Assembly: GCA_937981955.1 (NCBI GenBank)
Contig: CALJNA010000031.1
Span: 1 to 64,000 of the forward strand
Reading direction: 5' to 3'
Source: an uncultured Granulosicoccaceae bacterium
GTDB taxonomy: Bacteria; Pseudomonadota; Gammaproteobacteria; Granulosicoccales; Granulosicoccaceae
DNA: 64,000 nucleotides
The notes below the pieces were generated by a model. It had not been told where the DNA came from, ran no database searches, and worked only from the letters and a program-made list of their open reading frames with translations. How positions within the stretch are numbered: position 1 is the first letter of the stretch; each line of letters starts with the position of its first letter. A program made the position numbers and the translations under genes. This document shows, in pieces, positions 1-9,504 of the stretch.

Positions 1-1048
1 CACTTGATGGTGATGCATTCAGGGCCAGAGATAAACTGGCATTTTTCAGCACAGACGGATCAGCCGTTAGCGGTGCTGGAATGCCCAGCGTTGCAAACAA
101 ATCCATCGGATTAAACTGTTCACTGGACAATTGACCTGCCACAGCTGGCTCGGTATCCAGATTCGCAATATCAATGTGTCCGTTAAGAGCAAGGCCCAGC
201 GCAGCTAATGAGAGATTTTGTACCGATACACTCTGCTCAGCAAGCTTGGCCATGATGTTTGCACCCACGGTCGCGTCAAACTTGCCGTTGGGGAGAGTAT
301 CTCCACGAGCGTTAGTCGTTAACGATAAACCACTCAGGGAATACACCTGATTGTCGAGATCAATCATGACCTCACCTTTACCATTCACGTCTGCGGCAAG
401 TCCCATACTATTGCTGGCCAGACCGAAGTCTGTGGATAAAGAGAACGGTTTTGCCAGCTCGATAGCGCCAGTTTTCAAGTTGAAATTCGTCAGCTTCGCA
501 TCGGTTCCGGATTGCGCATCTGTCCATGACAGGTTTGCATCGCTGACTGAAATGCCACCGACCGCCAGTGCGGCTATGGCCGCTGTATCACCTTCCACTT
601 CAACTTCTGTGTTGTCATCACCACTTTCTGTAGTGGTTGCAACACTGGACTTTATAAGATCATCCCAGTTGGTTGTGCCATCGGCTGCGCGTTGCAAATC
701 AAGATTCAAACCTTGCAACTCTACTGTACGGACGTTGACTTCTTTTTTCAGTAGTGGAAGCAATTCCACTTTGACATCGGCGCTGCCCATTTTGGCGAAC
801 GGGGTATCGCCAAAGCCTTCAGCGTTAGCAAGAGAGATATCACCAATGGACACACCCACCCATGGAAAGACCGACGGGTTAAGGTCGCCAGCAATGGTAA
901 GGTCACGACCGGTGTGTTTTTTTGTTTGATTTTGTATAGTGTCTCGAAAATCGTTCCAGTCGACCAGATACACCACGGCCGCGATGCCGATGCCAGCAAA
1001 CAGCACTAACGCAAACACGCCACCAATCAGCCACTTCAACACTTTCAT
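1..1048 (-). CDS. AsmA family protein (C-terminus cut by window edge)
   Basis: AsmA-family proteins are inner-membrane-anchored, mostly periplasmic proteins linked to outer-membrane lipid and protein homeostasis. Reading in from 1048, the protein begins MKVLKWLIGGVFALVL, a single N-terminal membrane anchor, then VDWNDFRDTI...TGRDLTIAGDL and PSVFPWVGVSIGDISLANAEGF, the classic AsmA N-terminal signature. A repetitive beta-rich region follows with phrases such as LQGLNLDLQR and VSDANLSW. The frame stays open to base 1, so about 349 residues are seen and the rest lies outside. A purine-rich SD (GGTAGAGAG) precedes the ATG. It is followed by moaC on the same strand, starting point unrelated in function. 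Family assignment is confident; the substrate is unknown. Confidence 0.85.
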   Translation of the reverse strand, partial: MKVLKWLIGGVFALVLFAGIGIAAVVYLVDWNDFRDTIQNQTKKHTGRDLTIAGDLNPSVFPWVGVSIGDISLANAEGFGDTPFAKMGSADVKVELLPLLKKEVNVRTVELQGLNLDLQRAADGTTNWDDLIKSSVATTTESGDDNTEVEVEGDTAAIAALAVGGISVSDANLSWTDAQSGTDAKLTNFNLKTGAIELAKPFSLSTDFGLASNSMGLAADVNGKGEVMIDLDNQVYSLSGLSLTTNARGDTLPNGKFDATVGANIMAKLAEQSVSVQNLSLAALGLALNGHIDIANLDTEPAVAGQLSSEQFNPMDLFATLGIPAPLTADPSVLKNASLSLALNASPSS

Positions 1049-1154
1049 ACACTCTCTACCTTTTGCGCCGGAACATACCGATGTGTTCCGTTTCTTTTTA
1101 TGACGCTAAAGTGTAGTGCAGCCATGTTGAAGCTGCGTGACATCGCGTCATCGG

Positions 1155-1643
1155 TTATTGATCGATCGCTTCAGCTTTGAAGTGACCGGACTTCCCACCT
1201 TTCTTTTCCAGCAGACGAACATCACTAATGACCATCGCTCGATCGACTGCTTTGCACATGTCATAAATGGTGGCCAATGCCACCTGTAACCCTGTCAGCG
1301 CCTCCATCTCTACACCGGTTTGAGAATGCACCTCGGCCCGGACCTGACAATGGATTTCCGTATTATTGATATCGGTCTGAAAATCAATATCGACCCGAGT
1401 CAGCCCAATTGGATGACAAAGCGGAATCAACTCACTGGTTTTCTTTGCAGCCATGATGCCTGCAACCCTGGAAATGCCTAAAACGTCACCTTTTTTGTGG
1501 GTTCCGGCGCAAACCATGGCGTGAGTTTCGGGCAGCATTCGAATCAGGCCACCGGCCACCGCCACCCGGTGAGTCACGGCCTTGTCTCCCACATCGACCA
1601 TATGGGCATTTCCAGACGCATTGAAATGGGTCAGCTCACTCAT
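1155..1643 (-). CDS. moaC: Cyclic pyranopterin monophosphate synthase MoaC
   Basis: MoaC converts the cyclised GTP product of MoaA into cyclic pyranopterin monophosphate, an early step of molybdenum cofactor synthesis in the cytoplasm. The 162-residue product has the expected family length and carries [44 protein letters not shown] and the C-terminal [15 protein letters not shown]...[10 protein letters not shown] block, all hallmarks of MoaC. The ATG at 1643 has a good SD (GAGGAAG, five bases away). It is divergent from moaD-moaE, with about 60 bp between starts that must hold both promoters. moaA, moaB and moeA are not in the window. Confidence 0.97.
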   Translation of the reverse strand: MSELTHFNASGNAHMVDVGDKAVTHRVAVAGGLIRMLPETHAMVCAGTHKKGDVLGISRVAGIMAAKKTSELIPLCHPIGLTRVDIDFQTDINNTEIHCQVRAEVHSQTGVEMEALTGLQVALATIYDMCKAVDRAMVISDVRLLEKKGGKSGHFKAEAIDQ

Positions 1644-1703
1644 CTTCTTCCTCGCACAGGTGGACTTTGGGTATCATGTTAGTACCAAAGTCGGAAAAAG
1701 CAC

Positions 1704-1934
1704 ATGACTATTAGAGTCAAATTCTTTGCCAGTTTGCGTGAACAAATCACCGACCCGAAAACCGAGGTCGATGGCGCTCTGGTAAAGACCATCAGCGACG
1801 TGTGGAAACAGGCAACCGATCACCCGATGCCACCACATGTGTTGTGTTCGGTCAATCTGGAGCACAAGGATGCAACTGAACCTGTCAATGACGGTGATGA
1901 AGTAGCCTTCTTCCCTCCAATAACCGGTGGCTAG
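1704..1934 (+). CDS. moaD: Molybdopterin synthase small subunit MoaD
   Basis: MoaD is the ubiquitin-like sulfur carrier of molybdopterin synthase. Its C-terminal Gly-Gly is thiocarboxylated and donates sulfur in the MoaE active site. The 76-residue protein opens MTIRVKFFASLREQI, the typical MoaD N-terminus, and ends FFPPITGG with the required terminal GG. A weak SD (GGAAA) precedes the ATG. The stop codon is 5 bases before the moaE start, so the two subunits are almost certainly cotranslated in roughly equal amounts. Confidence 0.95.
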   Translation: MTIRVKFFASLREQITDPKTEVDGALVKTISDVWKQATDHPMPPHVLCSVNLEHKDATEPVNDGDEVAFFPPITGG

Positions 1935-1939
1935 CCATC

Positions 1940-2380
1940 ATGCCTGTATTAATCAAACCGGAGTCGTTCGACCCTGCCTCCCTGCAAAAGGCGCATGAAG
2001 CCAGTATGAGTGCTGGTGATTTTGGTGCGACGGCAAGCTTTACCGGCACCATGAGAAACTTTAACGAAGGCGATGACGTAACCGGCATGATGCTGGAACA
2101 TTATCCCGGCATGACAGAAAAAGAACTGGAGGCAGTGATTAGCGACGCCCGTTCGAAATGGGATATTCAAGACGCGCTAATTGTGCACAGGGTCGGTGAC
2201 ATTTCCCCGGGCGAACCTATCGTATTAACTGTGGTTTGGTCGGCTCATCGCGCTGCAGCATTCGATGCTTGTCGCTTTTTAATGGAAGCACTAAAAAGTC
2301 GCGCACCCTTCTGGAAAAAAGAAACACTTAAAGACGGGTCACACCGATGGGTTGAAAAGAACACACCGGGCTATTCTTAA
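1940..2380 (+). CDS. moaE: Molybdopterin synthase catalytic subunit MoaE
   Basis: MoaE is the large subunit of molybdopterin synthase and inserts two sulfurs from MoaD into cyclic pyranopterin monophosphate. The 146-residue product has family motifs: GATASFTGTMRNFNEGDDV, LEHYPGMTEKEL, VHRVGDISPGEPIV (the catalytic HR region), VWSAHRAAAFDACRFLMEALK, and the lysine-rich PFWKKETLKDGSHRWV end that includes the catalytic lysines. The SD overlaps the glycine codons at the end of moaD. The gene ends about 10 bp from the convergent protease gene. Confidence 0.96.
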   Translation: MPVLIKPESFDPASLQKAHEASMSAGDFGATASFTGTMRNFNEGDDVTGMMLEHYPGMTEKELEAVISDARSKWDIQDALIVHRVGDISPGEPIVLTVVWSAHRAAAFDACRFLMEALKSRAPFWKKETLKDGSHRWVEKNTPGYS

Positions 2381-2389
2381 GCCGAATAA

Positions 2390-3754
2390 CTAACGAAGCT
2401 CAACGTAGTCTGTTGCCTGCCCGCGCTGCACCAGCAACAATAACGAATCGTCGCTCTGTGCGGCACGACTTTCAAGCGCAGCGACGGTTTCCACATATTG
2501 CTTGTTCACCGACAAGATTATATCGCCAGCCTGTAACCCGGCTGCGTCCATCGGTGCACCCGGCTCAATCGATTCAATAAGGACAAAGGGACGGCCGTTG
2601 GCCGTGACTTCCTGAGCCAGAAGCGCGCCTTCCAGTAGCGGATGACCTGCCTGCAGCTCCTCGATAATTGCGCTGATGCTCAAGCGTTTCCCGTTTCGGA
2701 TAACACCCATATTTAACCGCTGCCCCAACCGGACCAGACCAATGCGGTTTTTCACTGCACGTACATCACGAACAGGTTTGCCATCAATGGTGGTAATGAC
2801 ATCCCCGACTCTTAAATCTGCTTTATCAGCGGGCGAGCCTGGACGGATCCGGCCGATAACAACACCATAGCGAGAGTTCACACCAAACGCCTCTGCCAAC
2901 TCCGGTGTGAGTGGCTGCGCGGCTATCCCAAGCTCACCGCGTTTGACTTCACCAAACTTAAGTAATTGATCAATGATATCAACCGCCATACTGCTTGGAA
3001 TGGCAAAGCCAATACCGACGTTGCCACCCGATGGCCCGACAATCGCGGTGTTAATTCCGATGAGCTTGCCGCTTAAATCAACTAACGCACCACCACTGTT
3101 ACCAGGGTTGATCGACGCGTCGGTTTGAATGAAATCTTCAAAGTCTTCGATACCAAGTCCGCTTCTATCCAGCGCACTGACTATTCCCGACGTCACCGTT
3201 TGACCAAGGCCAAACGGGTTGCCAATGGCAATACAAAAATCACCAACACGAAGTGCATCAGAATCGGCCCATTCAAGTTCAACCAGGTTTTCTAGATCGA
3301 TTTGAATCAGCGCAATGTCTGCCCGCGGGTCAGTGCCAATAACGGTTGCACCAGCTTCTCGACCATCACTTAACGCAACCAGTATCTTGCTCGCGTTGGC
3401 AATGACGTGATCGTTGGTCACGATAAGCCCTTGTTCAGCATCAACGATGACGCCCGATCCCAAACTTTGCGGCCGGGTTTGCGTTGACGTTTCCGGTAGA
3501 TCAAAAAAGCGGCGGAAAAACGGGTCGTCCATCAGGCCGCCGGATTGTCGAACGCGTCCGATCGTTGAGATATTCACTACTGCTGGTGTGACTTTTTCCA
3601 GCATGGGTGCAAGGCTTGGCAACGGCGCACCGTCAACGGCAACAGGCAATGATCCGGCACTGCCGATGACGGAATATAAACACAGGCTGAGAAGACAAAA
3701 CGCGCGCCGTATTAAAAGTGGCACAACTAACATTAAGTTTGAACTACTGCACAT
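2390..3754 (-). CDS. Trypsin-like periplasmic serine protease, DegS/DegQ type with two PDZ domains
   Basis: This is an HtrA-family envelope quality-control protease. From the chosen start (MCSSSNLMLVV) there is a hydrophobic signal or anchor segment, then the protease domain with catalytic triad H116 (TNDHV), D146 (ADIAL) and S220 (GNSGG). Two PDZ domains follow, with carboxylate-binding loops near ELGIAAQ and a second GDIILSVN unit close to the C-terminus. The length, about 454 residues, fits DegQ better than single-PDZ DegS. The ATG at 3754 is preferred because GGAAC lies six bases upstream. An in-frame ATG at 3790 has no SD but directly abuts the stop of a small upstream frame. Substrates are unknown. 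Confidence 0.85.
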   Translation of the reverse strand: MCSSSNLMLVVPLLIRRAFCLLSLCLYSVIGSAGSLPVAVDGAPLPSLAPMLEKVTPAVVNISTIGRVRQSGGLMDDPFFRRFFDLPETSTQTRPQSLGSGVIVDAEQGLIVTNDHVIANASKILVALSDGREAGATVIGTDPRADIALIQIDLENLVELEWADSDALRVGDFCIAIGNPFGLGQTVTSGIVSALDRSGLGIEDFEDFIQTDASINPGNSGGALVDLSGKLIGINTAIVGPSGGNVGIGFAIPSSMAVDIIDQLLKFGEVKRGELGIAAQPLTPELAEAFGVNSRYGVVIGRIRPGSPADKADLRVGDVITTIDGKPVRDVRAVKNRIGLVRLGQRLNMGVIRNGKRLSISAIIEELQAGHPLLEGALLAQEVTANGRPFVLIESIEPGAPMDAAGLQAGDIILSVNKQYVETVAALESRAAQSDDSLLLLVQRGQATDYVELR

Positions 3755-3790
3755 TTTCTGTTCCAAATAAATCCTATCCAAACCGACCAT

Positions 3791-4006
3791 TCAAAGCTTG
3801 CTGAGCACGAAGAAAAGCCGACAAAAACACCGCCAATCCAATTCTGATATTAACTGCTTCACACGCACTTTGGGCAGCAGGACACGTTCACGTAATTCAT
3901 GGTTGAAAATCAGTATTACGTCTCTTTGTGAACTTGCCGCAGAGATACAGTCTTTCACCGGCTGAGCCGACAACAGATACAAGCGACCGGAATGTAATCG
4001 GGTCAT
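3791..4006 (-). CDS. Possible small protein upstream of the HtrA protease (71 aa, unrecognised)
   Basis: The frame encodes 71 residues starting MTRLHSGRLYLLSAQP and rich in Arg, Leu and Val, with no signal peptide or known motif. Its TGA is immediately followed by an in-frame ATG of the protease (3790), which would allow coupling. The ATG at 4006 has no SD and lies only 40 bp from the divergent GGDEF gene. It may be noise in the protease leader. I recognise no family. Confidence 0.22.
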   Translation of the reverse strand: MTRLHSGRLYLLSAQPVKDCISAASSQRDVILIFNHELRERVLLPKVRVKQLISELDWRCFCRLFFVLSKL

Positions 4007-4045
4007 CTACAGCGAGTCGCACAGATTAATCAAATTATAGAACAC

Positions 4046-5620
4046 ATGAACAACGCGAATATCCCATCAAACAGTGACTTAGAAGCACTGATTGTTGAGG
4101 TAGGCGGCATCCGACTGGAAGCGGAAGAGCCAGTACTACTGGAAACCGAACAATGGGTCTCACTGCCCAGGCACGCCTATGGGTTTGTCTGCAGTACCAC
4201 GGCACCTTCGTCATCGGTCGACGCTCTAAGCCGTTTGCTGGCCTCATTACACGATGCCAATGCCGTACTTGAATCATCTCAGCAAGGCCCTCAATCGCAC
4301 GTGTCAGACGATCTTGAACGCTTGGCTATGCTGGATCCGCTGACCGAGTTGCCGAACCGCAGAAAATTATTTGAGTGCCTGAATGAGATTCTCAGCAAAC
4401 AATCCAGGTCGGCCATCTTGCAAATTGATCTGGATCGGTTCAAACAAATCAATGACTCACTGGGTCATGCTGCCGGTGATGAAGTACTGATTGTCGTTGC
4501 GAATCGGTTAACCGCCAATGTCAGGCCAGGTGACCTTGTTGCACGAATCGGTGGTGATGAATTTGTCGTCGCCTGCCCGGAAGTCGGTAGCGTGACGTCC
4601 ATGACCGAGCTGGCAGATCGCTTGATCGAGTCACTGAACCAGCCCATGCAATTGCAAGGGCATCAGTACAATATTGGCGCAAGTATCGGTGTTGCATTCA
4701 AAGAAGCGGGACACGAAATTGACCCGGACACCTTATTACAAAACGCCGACCTGGCTTTGTATACCTCAAAGGAAAAAGGACGAAACCAGTTTCATCTTTA
4801 CGATACATTCATGCGTTCCAAATTCGATGCCGTGCAGTCGATGAAAAAGGAATTGAGTGAAGCGTGCGACAACGGCAGTATCGTTGCGCATTTCCAGCCC
4901 ACATTCTGTTTGCAATCAGGGTTGGTATCAGGTATTCAGGCAATGGCCAGATGGCAGCACAGTAGCCTCGGTTTACTCACCTATGGCGCCTTCGAACAGC
5001 ACGCAGATGACAAGGTTCTGATTAACATCGACAAGGTCATGTTGAACCAGTGTTTACGCGGCATTCGATTGTTGACAGAACACAAAGCGGATGTCTCCAA
5101 GTTCAGCATCACTGCAGCAACGAAACGTATGCGCGACCCGGAGTTTGTATTACACCTTCAGAACGAAACACAACTGCACGGACTATCGCCCAGTCAGGTC
5201 AGTGTGGAAATTGTTGAAGATGACAAAGGCATTGCCAACTGCGACGCTTTGCTGAGCAACATCAACGAAATTCGCGATGCAGGCTATGGTATCAGCCTGA
5301 GTAACTTCGGTGGCACCCATAGCAGCCTGCAATCGTTGCTCTATATTCAGCCGCACAGCATCAAACTAGATGGTTTCTTGTGCCGGGATTTGCATAACAA
5401 CTCGGTCAAGCAAATGTTGATATCTGGCATTATTAATATGTCAGAGCATCTGAATGCGGCCGTTATCGCAACGGTTGTTGAAACCGAAACCGATCGAGAT
5501 ATTCTGGCAATGCTCGGTTGCAACTTTATTCAGGGCAATATTATGTACCCGCCATCAGACATAGACACGCTGGCTGACTGGCTGAATTCTACCGATGCCG
5601 CGGTTATCAAAGCGGCCTGA
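4046..5620 (+). CDS. Soluble diguanylate cyclase with degenerate EAL domain
   Basis: The protein probably makes cyclic di-GMP. Residues 1-90 form an unrecognised N-terminal region with no membrane helix. The GGDEF domain (about 92-255) has LDPLTELPNRR, DLDRFKQINDSLGH and an intact active site GGDEF at 169-173. An RxxD inhibitory site (RPGD, 160-163) sits five residues before it, so product feedback is expected. The C-terminal EAL-like domain (about 270-515) is eroded: EAL is replaced by QAM at 298-300, the DDFG motif reads LSNFGG, and EGVE reads TVVE. Hydrolysis is therefore unlikely, and this half may bind c-di-GMP or a partner. The ATG has no obvious SD. Confidence 0.88.
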   Translation: MNNANIPSNSDLEALIVEVGGIRLEAEEPVLLETEQWVSLPRHAYGFVCSTTAPSSSVDALSRLLASLHDANAVLESSQQGPQSHVSDDLERLAMLDPLTELPNRRKLFECLNEILSKQSRSAILQIDLDRFKQINDSLGHAAGDEVLIVVANRLTANVRPGDLVARIGGDEFVVACPEVGSVTSMTELADRLIESLNQPMQLQGHQYNIGASIGVAFKEAGHEIDPDTLLQNADLALYTSKEKGRNQFHLYDTFMRSKFDAVQSMKKELSEACDNGSIVAHFQPTFCLQSGLVSGIQAMARWQHSSLGLLTYGAFEQHADDKVLINIDKVMLNQCLRGIRLLTEHKADVSKFSITAATKRMRDPEFVLHLQNETQLHGLSPSQVSVEIVEDDKGIANCDALLSNINEIRDAGYGISLSNFGGTHSSLQSLLYIQPHSIKLDGFLCRDLHNNSVKQMLISGIINMSEHLNAAVIATVVETETDRDILAMLGCNFIQGNIMYPPSDIDTLADWLNSTDAAVIKAA

Positions 5621-5633
5621 TATCCCTGTATGG

Positions 5634-7205
5634 CTACGATACTTTTAGAAATGCAGATTGCTGCGTGAAATCGTAATGACTATCCAGGTATTGCTGTAGC
5701 AACGCATCGGTTCCCTTATCAGTGTGCAAACCTTTTTTGGAACGGCGCCAAAGTATATCTTCAGCGGTTTGTGCCCACTCGTGCTGAACCAGATAATCCA
5801 CTTCAACCTGATACAGGGGACCACTAAAATGCTGCCCAAGCGCATCCTTGTCATTCGCGTTTGCCAGCAAAGTATGAATACGCGTACCGTAGTTGCGGGC
5901 GTAGTCCATTAGCACTTTATTATCGAGCCATGAATACTGCTGCTTGATTGTCTCAACAAATGCATCGAAGTCGGCGTTTGGAATATCACCGCCAGGCAAT
6001 GGTGCTGTGGCTGTCCATTCCCCCTTGTCACACTCGAGCAATGGCTTGAGCATATCCACTGCCTGTTCAGCAAGCTTGCGATACGTTGTTATCTTGCCAC
6101 CATACACCGACAGGACCGGGGCATTTTTTCGTACGTCTAAATCCAGTTTGTAGTCGCGCGTAACTTTCGATGCATTTTCTGATGCATCATCGTAGAGTGG
6201 CCTGACACCTGAATAACTCCACACCACACTGTCAGTGCTAACAGGCTGGGCAAAATACTCACTGACACTTTTGCAAATGTAGTCAACTTCATCATTATCA
6301 ATGTGCTGCTTACCAGGCTCGTCACCAACTTCTACGTCGGTGGTTCCCAGCAAGGTATAGTCTTGTTCATATGGCACTGCAAACAACACACGATTATCCG
6401 CATTTTGAAAAATGTACGTGTACGCATGAGCAAAAAGTTTAGGTACAACAATATGGCTGCCCTTGACCAATCGAACACCGTGTTTTGAATCGTGCTCTTC
6501 ATCCAGGTCGAGTGTTGCCTCTACCCATGGGCCGGACGCGTTAACGACCGCTTTAGTTTTAACCACAGAGCGTGTATCAGATTGTTTGTTGTGTAAATGC
6601 ACTGACCATTCACCCTCGCCTCTGACCAGATCTGTACATTCACAACGAGTGCGAACATCACAGCCACGTTCAGCTGCATCCATTATATTCAATGTGACCA
6701 GCCGAGCGTCTTGCACCCAGCAATCGGAATATTCAAAGCCTCGACTGAATTCGCTTTTTAACGCCGCACCACTTTCATGTTTGGTTAAATCTAGTGAGTG
6801 TGATGATGGTAATAACTTTCGACCGCCAATATGATCATATAAAAATAATCCAAGGCGGATAAGCCACTTGGGCCGCAACGCTTTGTGGTGTGGTAAAACA
6901 AATCGAAGTGGCCAGATGATGTGCGGTGCTGCTTTCAACAGCACTTCACGTTCTTGCAGAGCATGTCGAACCAACATGAAATCGTAGTGTTCGAGATAAC
7001 GCAAACCACCGTGGATGAGCTTCGTGCTGGCTGAAGATGTATGTTCCGCAAGATCGTCTTTCTCAACCAGCAGAACGGACAAACCTCGCCCGGCAGCATC
7101 TCTGGCAATGCCGGCACCGTTAATACCACCACCGATAATCACCAGATCAAATGCATCGGCCGCAGGCTGATCAGAACTGGGTGATGCGTGGGAACTGCCC
7201 GACAT
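5634..7205 (-). CDS. glpD: Aerobic glycerol-3-phosphate dehydrogenase GlpD
   Basis: GlpD oxidises sn-glycerol-3-phosphate to dihydroxyacetone phosphate at the inner membrane and feeds electrons to ubiquinone. The 523-residue sequence carries the FAD dinucleotide-binding motif IIGGGINGAGIARDAAGRG near residue 24, then STKLIHGGLRYLEHYDFMLV, LGTTDVEVGD, SGVRPLYDD and SVYGGKITTYRKLAEQAV, all diagnostic of GlpD. A good SD (AAGGA, six bases) supports the ATG at 7205. It is divergent from glpK across 254 bp. A short extra polar N-terminal tail (SGSSHASPSSDQPAAD) precedes the FAD fold. Confidence 0.97.
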   Translation of the reverse strand: MSGSSHASPSSDQPAADAFDLVIIGGGINGAGIARDAAGRGLSVLLVEKDDLAEHTSSASTKLIHGGLRYLEHYDFMLVRHALQEREVLLKAAPHIIWPLRFVLPHHKALRPKWLIRLGLFLYDHIGGRKLLPSSHSLDLTKHESGAALKSEFSRGFEYSDCWVQDARLVTLNIMDAAERGCDVRTRCECTDLVRGEGEWSVHLHNKQSDTRSVVKTKAVVNASGPWVEATLDLDEEHDSKHGVRLVKGSHIVVPKLFAHAYTYIFQNADNRVLFAVPYEQDYTLLGTTDVEVGDEPGKQHIDNDEVDYICKSVSEYFAQPVSTDSVVWSYSGVRPLYDDASENASKVTRDYKLDLDVRKNAPVLSVYGGKITTYRKLAEQAVDMLKPLLECDKGEWTATAPLPGGDIPNADFDAFVETIKQQYSWLDNKVLMDYARNYGTRIHTLLANANDKDALGQHFSGPLYQVEVDYLVQHEWAQTAEDILWRRSKKGLHTDKGTDALLQQYLDSHYDFTQQSAFLKVS

Positions 7206-7304
7206 GTCTTTTCCTTATATTGGGAGCGCGCCAAGGCGATGCAGCAAAAGCGACGCCATCAGCGGAGTCATCGATTAACTTGCAGTCGATTAGCAAAGCA
7301 CCAG

Positions 7305-7356
7305 TATATTCGTTTTTTACCTGCAATTGTTACTATTCGAACTTAAAACGAAGATT
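7305..7356. promoter_or_regulatory. Candidate GlpR-like half-sites in the glpD-glpK divergent promoter
   Basis: Within the 254-bp gap between glpD and glpK I see TATATTCGTT (7305-7314), ACTATTCGAA (7332-7341) and, inverted, AACGAAGATT (7347-7356). Each resembles the TTCG-centred half-site bound by DeoR-family GlpR repressors, with one or two mismatches to the Escherichia coli consensus recalled from memory. No glpR gene is in the window, so the regulator assignment is inference. Confidence 0.35.
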
Positions 7357-7459
7357 GCGCCGAAAAGTGTTACCATTCTGCGCTTGAAAAGCGTCGTAAA
7401 ACAGCCGTTCCCGGCTGCATCGCAAGCGCTATTAGACCAACTGCCAGTCCGGAGAGAGC

Positions 7460-8950
7460 ATGTCAGCACCACTCATACTCAGCATTGATCAGGGTACGAC
7501 CAGTTCCAGAGCGATGCTATTCGAAAAGGATGGCTCGAGCGTTGCCGTTTCACAGCAGGAATTCACGCAAATCTACCCTCAATCCGGCTGGGTTGAACAC
7601 GACCCGGAGGAAATCTGGCAAACCACACTTACCGTGTGCAAAGAGGTATTAAAAAAGGCCGCTGACCTGGGCCGGGAAGTCGCGGCAATTGGTATTACCA
7701 ACCAGCGCGAGACCACGGTTATCTGGGACAGAAAAACCGGTAAAGCCATCCACAATGCGATTGTCTGGCAAGACCGTCGAACAGCTCCGTTCTGCAAAGA
7801 ACTCAAAGATGCAGGACACGAGAGCGACGTAACTTCACGTACCGGTTTGTTGCTCGACCCGTATTTTTCAGGCACCAAGGTCGCATGGTTACTCGACAAT
7901 GTTGACGGCGCCAGAGCACGTGCGGAAAAAGGTGAGCTGGCATTTGGCACCATGGACAGTTTTTTAATCTGGCGATTAACGAGTGGTGAGGTCCATGCGA
8001 CGGACACGACGAACGCGTGCCGCACTCTCATGTTCAATATTCATAAAAATGAGTGGGACAACAAGTTGCTCTCGCTGTTAAGTGTTCCAGACAAGCTACT
8101 TCCTGTTGTGAAAGACTGCGCTGCTGACTTCGGGCAGACCGACGTAAACGTCCTGGGTACATCACTGCCCATCTGCGGTGTTGCAGGGGATCAGCACGCA
8201 GCATCAATAGGCCAGGTCTGCTTTGAGGAGGGCATGGTTAAAAGCACCTACGGTACAGGCTGTTTCGTCATGCTTAATACGGGCGATAAAGCCATTGCTT
8301 CAAAAAATAAGATGCTGACAACCGTTGCCTATCGCTTGAACGGCAAAACAACATATGCAATTGAAGGTTCTATATTTGTCGCAGGCGCTGCTATTCAGTG
8401 GTTAAGAGATGGCCTTGGTGTGATTCAATCTGCCGACGAAACAGAGTCGATGGCGAGCGACTTGAACGACAATCAAGGCGTTTATCTGGTGCCAGCATTT
8501 ACCGGGATGGGTGCACCTTATTGGGACCCCGACGCCAGAGGGGCGCTGTTTGGTTTAACCCGCGATACCGGTCCAAAAGAGCTTGCAAGAGCGGCGCTTG
8601 AATCAGTTTGCTTTCAGACTATGGATTTGTTCGATGCCATTAGAAGTGATGGCGCAGCGCTGGATACCGTCCGCGTTGATGGAGGTATGGTTAAAAATAA
8701 CTGGCTTAGCCAGACGCTAGCGGATATTTTGAATGTGCCGGTTCAACGCCCGATGCAAACGGAAACCACGGCATTAGGTGCAGCGTATCTGGCTGGATTG
8801 CAGTGTGGCATCTACGCGTCGCTGGATGATTTAACCAGCAACTGGCAACAGGAAAAAGCGTTTAGTCCGACTATGCAAAATGAAGACAGAGAACAAGCCA
8901 TTGCTGGTTGGGCGAACGCGGTTAAGCGAACACGTTCCGATCTGACTTAG
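7460..8950 (+). CDS. glpK: Glycerol kinase GlpK
   Basis: GlpK phosphorylates glycerol to sn-glycerol-3-phosphate with ATP, trapping it in the cytoplasm and supplying GlpD. The 496-residue protein has the FGGY-kinase signatures: [15 protein letters not shown] at the N-terminus, [35 protein letters not shown] and the C-terminal [28 protein letters not shown] lies just upstream of the ATG. No glycerol facilitator (glpF) or glpR is adjacent. The stop overlaps the last bases of the convergent membrane-protein gene. Confidence 0.97.
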   Translation: MSAPLILSIDQGTTSSRAMLFEKDGSSVAVSQQEFTQIYPQSGWVEHDPEEIWQTTLTVCKEVLKKAADLGREVAAIGITNQRETTVIWDRKTGKAIHNAIVWQDRRTAPFCKELKDAGHESDVTSRTGLLLDPYFSGTKVAWLLDNVDGARARAEKGELAFGTMDSFLIWRLTSGEVHATDTTNACRTLMFNIHKNEWDNKLLSLLSVPDKLLPVVKDCAADFGQTDVNVLGTSLPICGVAGDQHAASIGQVCFEEGMVKSTYGTGCFVMLNTGDKAIASKNKMLTTVAYRLNGKTTYAIEGSIFVAGAAIQWLRDGLGVIQSADETESMASDLNDNQGVYLVPAFTGMGAPYWDPDARGALFGLTRDTGPKELARAALESVCFQTMDLFDAIRSDGAALDTVRVDGGMVKNNWLSQTLADILNVPVQRPMQTETTALGAAYLAGLQCGIYASLDDLTSNWQQEKAFSPTMQNEDREQAIAGWANAVKRTRSDLT

Positions 8951-9504
8951 TCTTTTTCCTTGACGCCGGTAACGCTGGGTATTTTGGTAACCTCAGTCAT
9001 TCCAGGCAGTTCGGTTTCATCTTTAATATAAGGCAATCTGCCAGCGGTCAAAGGTGTTTTGCGTTTACGTTCTTTTTTGGCCTGACTCGCGCTGGCGAGT
9101 CGTGCCGCAGCCTTGGAAGCCGACGGTTTTTTTTGGGTTTCTGCTCGCTTGGCTTTACGACCTGCCACATTACCAACATCCACACCGCGACTGGTTCGGT
9201 TGCGGTAGGTTTCAGGGTCGTTCATTGCCTGGTATGACTTGTAAAGCTCGTGCACACAATAGGCGACCAGCACGCCAAAAAACATCAGCGCCGGTATCTG
9301 GAATATCTCGGTCAGGTTTGTGATGACGCCCTTGTTGGCGTAAGTGGCTACTTCGGCGACGTGCTGCGACGCAATGTTCGATAAATGCCTGAAAAAGAAA
9401 ACCACAAGGATACCGGCGATACCGATGCACAGCAGCACCAGCAGCAATCGAACCCGATTGCTTAGCGCTAGCGCGGTTGGGGATTTCTGACGAGGCTTGT
9501 TCAA
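8947..9504 (-). CDS. Hypothetical two-helix membrane protein with basic tail
   Basis: The 185-residue product has two predicted membrane helices (about residues 18-39, [20 protein letters not shown], and 69-87, [19 protein letters not shown]). A long soluble tail follows that is rich in Lys, Arg and Ala (about 110-165) and could contact nucleic acid or acidic partners. It starts with TTG at 9504; the SD AGGAAGG just upstream decides this start. It is transcribed toward glpK and overlaps its stop by a few bases. I do not recognise a family. Confidence 0.6.
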   Translation of the reverse strand: MNKPRQKSPTALALSNRVRLLLVLLCIGIAGILVVFFFRHLSNIASQHVAEVATYANKGVITNLTEIFQIPALMFFGVLVAYCVHELYKSYQAMNDPETYRNRTSRGVDVGNVAGRKAKRAETQKKPSASKAAARLASASQAKKERKRKTPLTAGRLPYIKDETELPGMTEVTKIPSVTGVKEKD

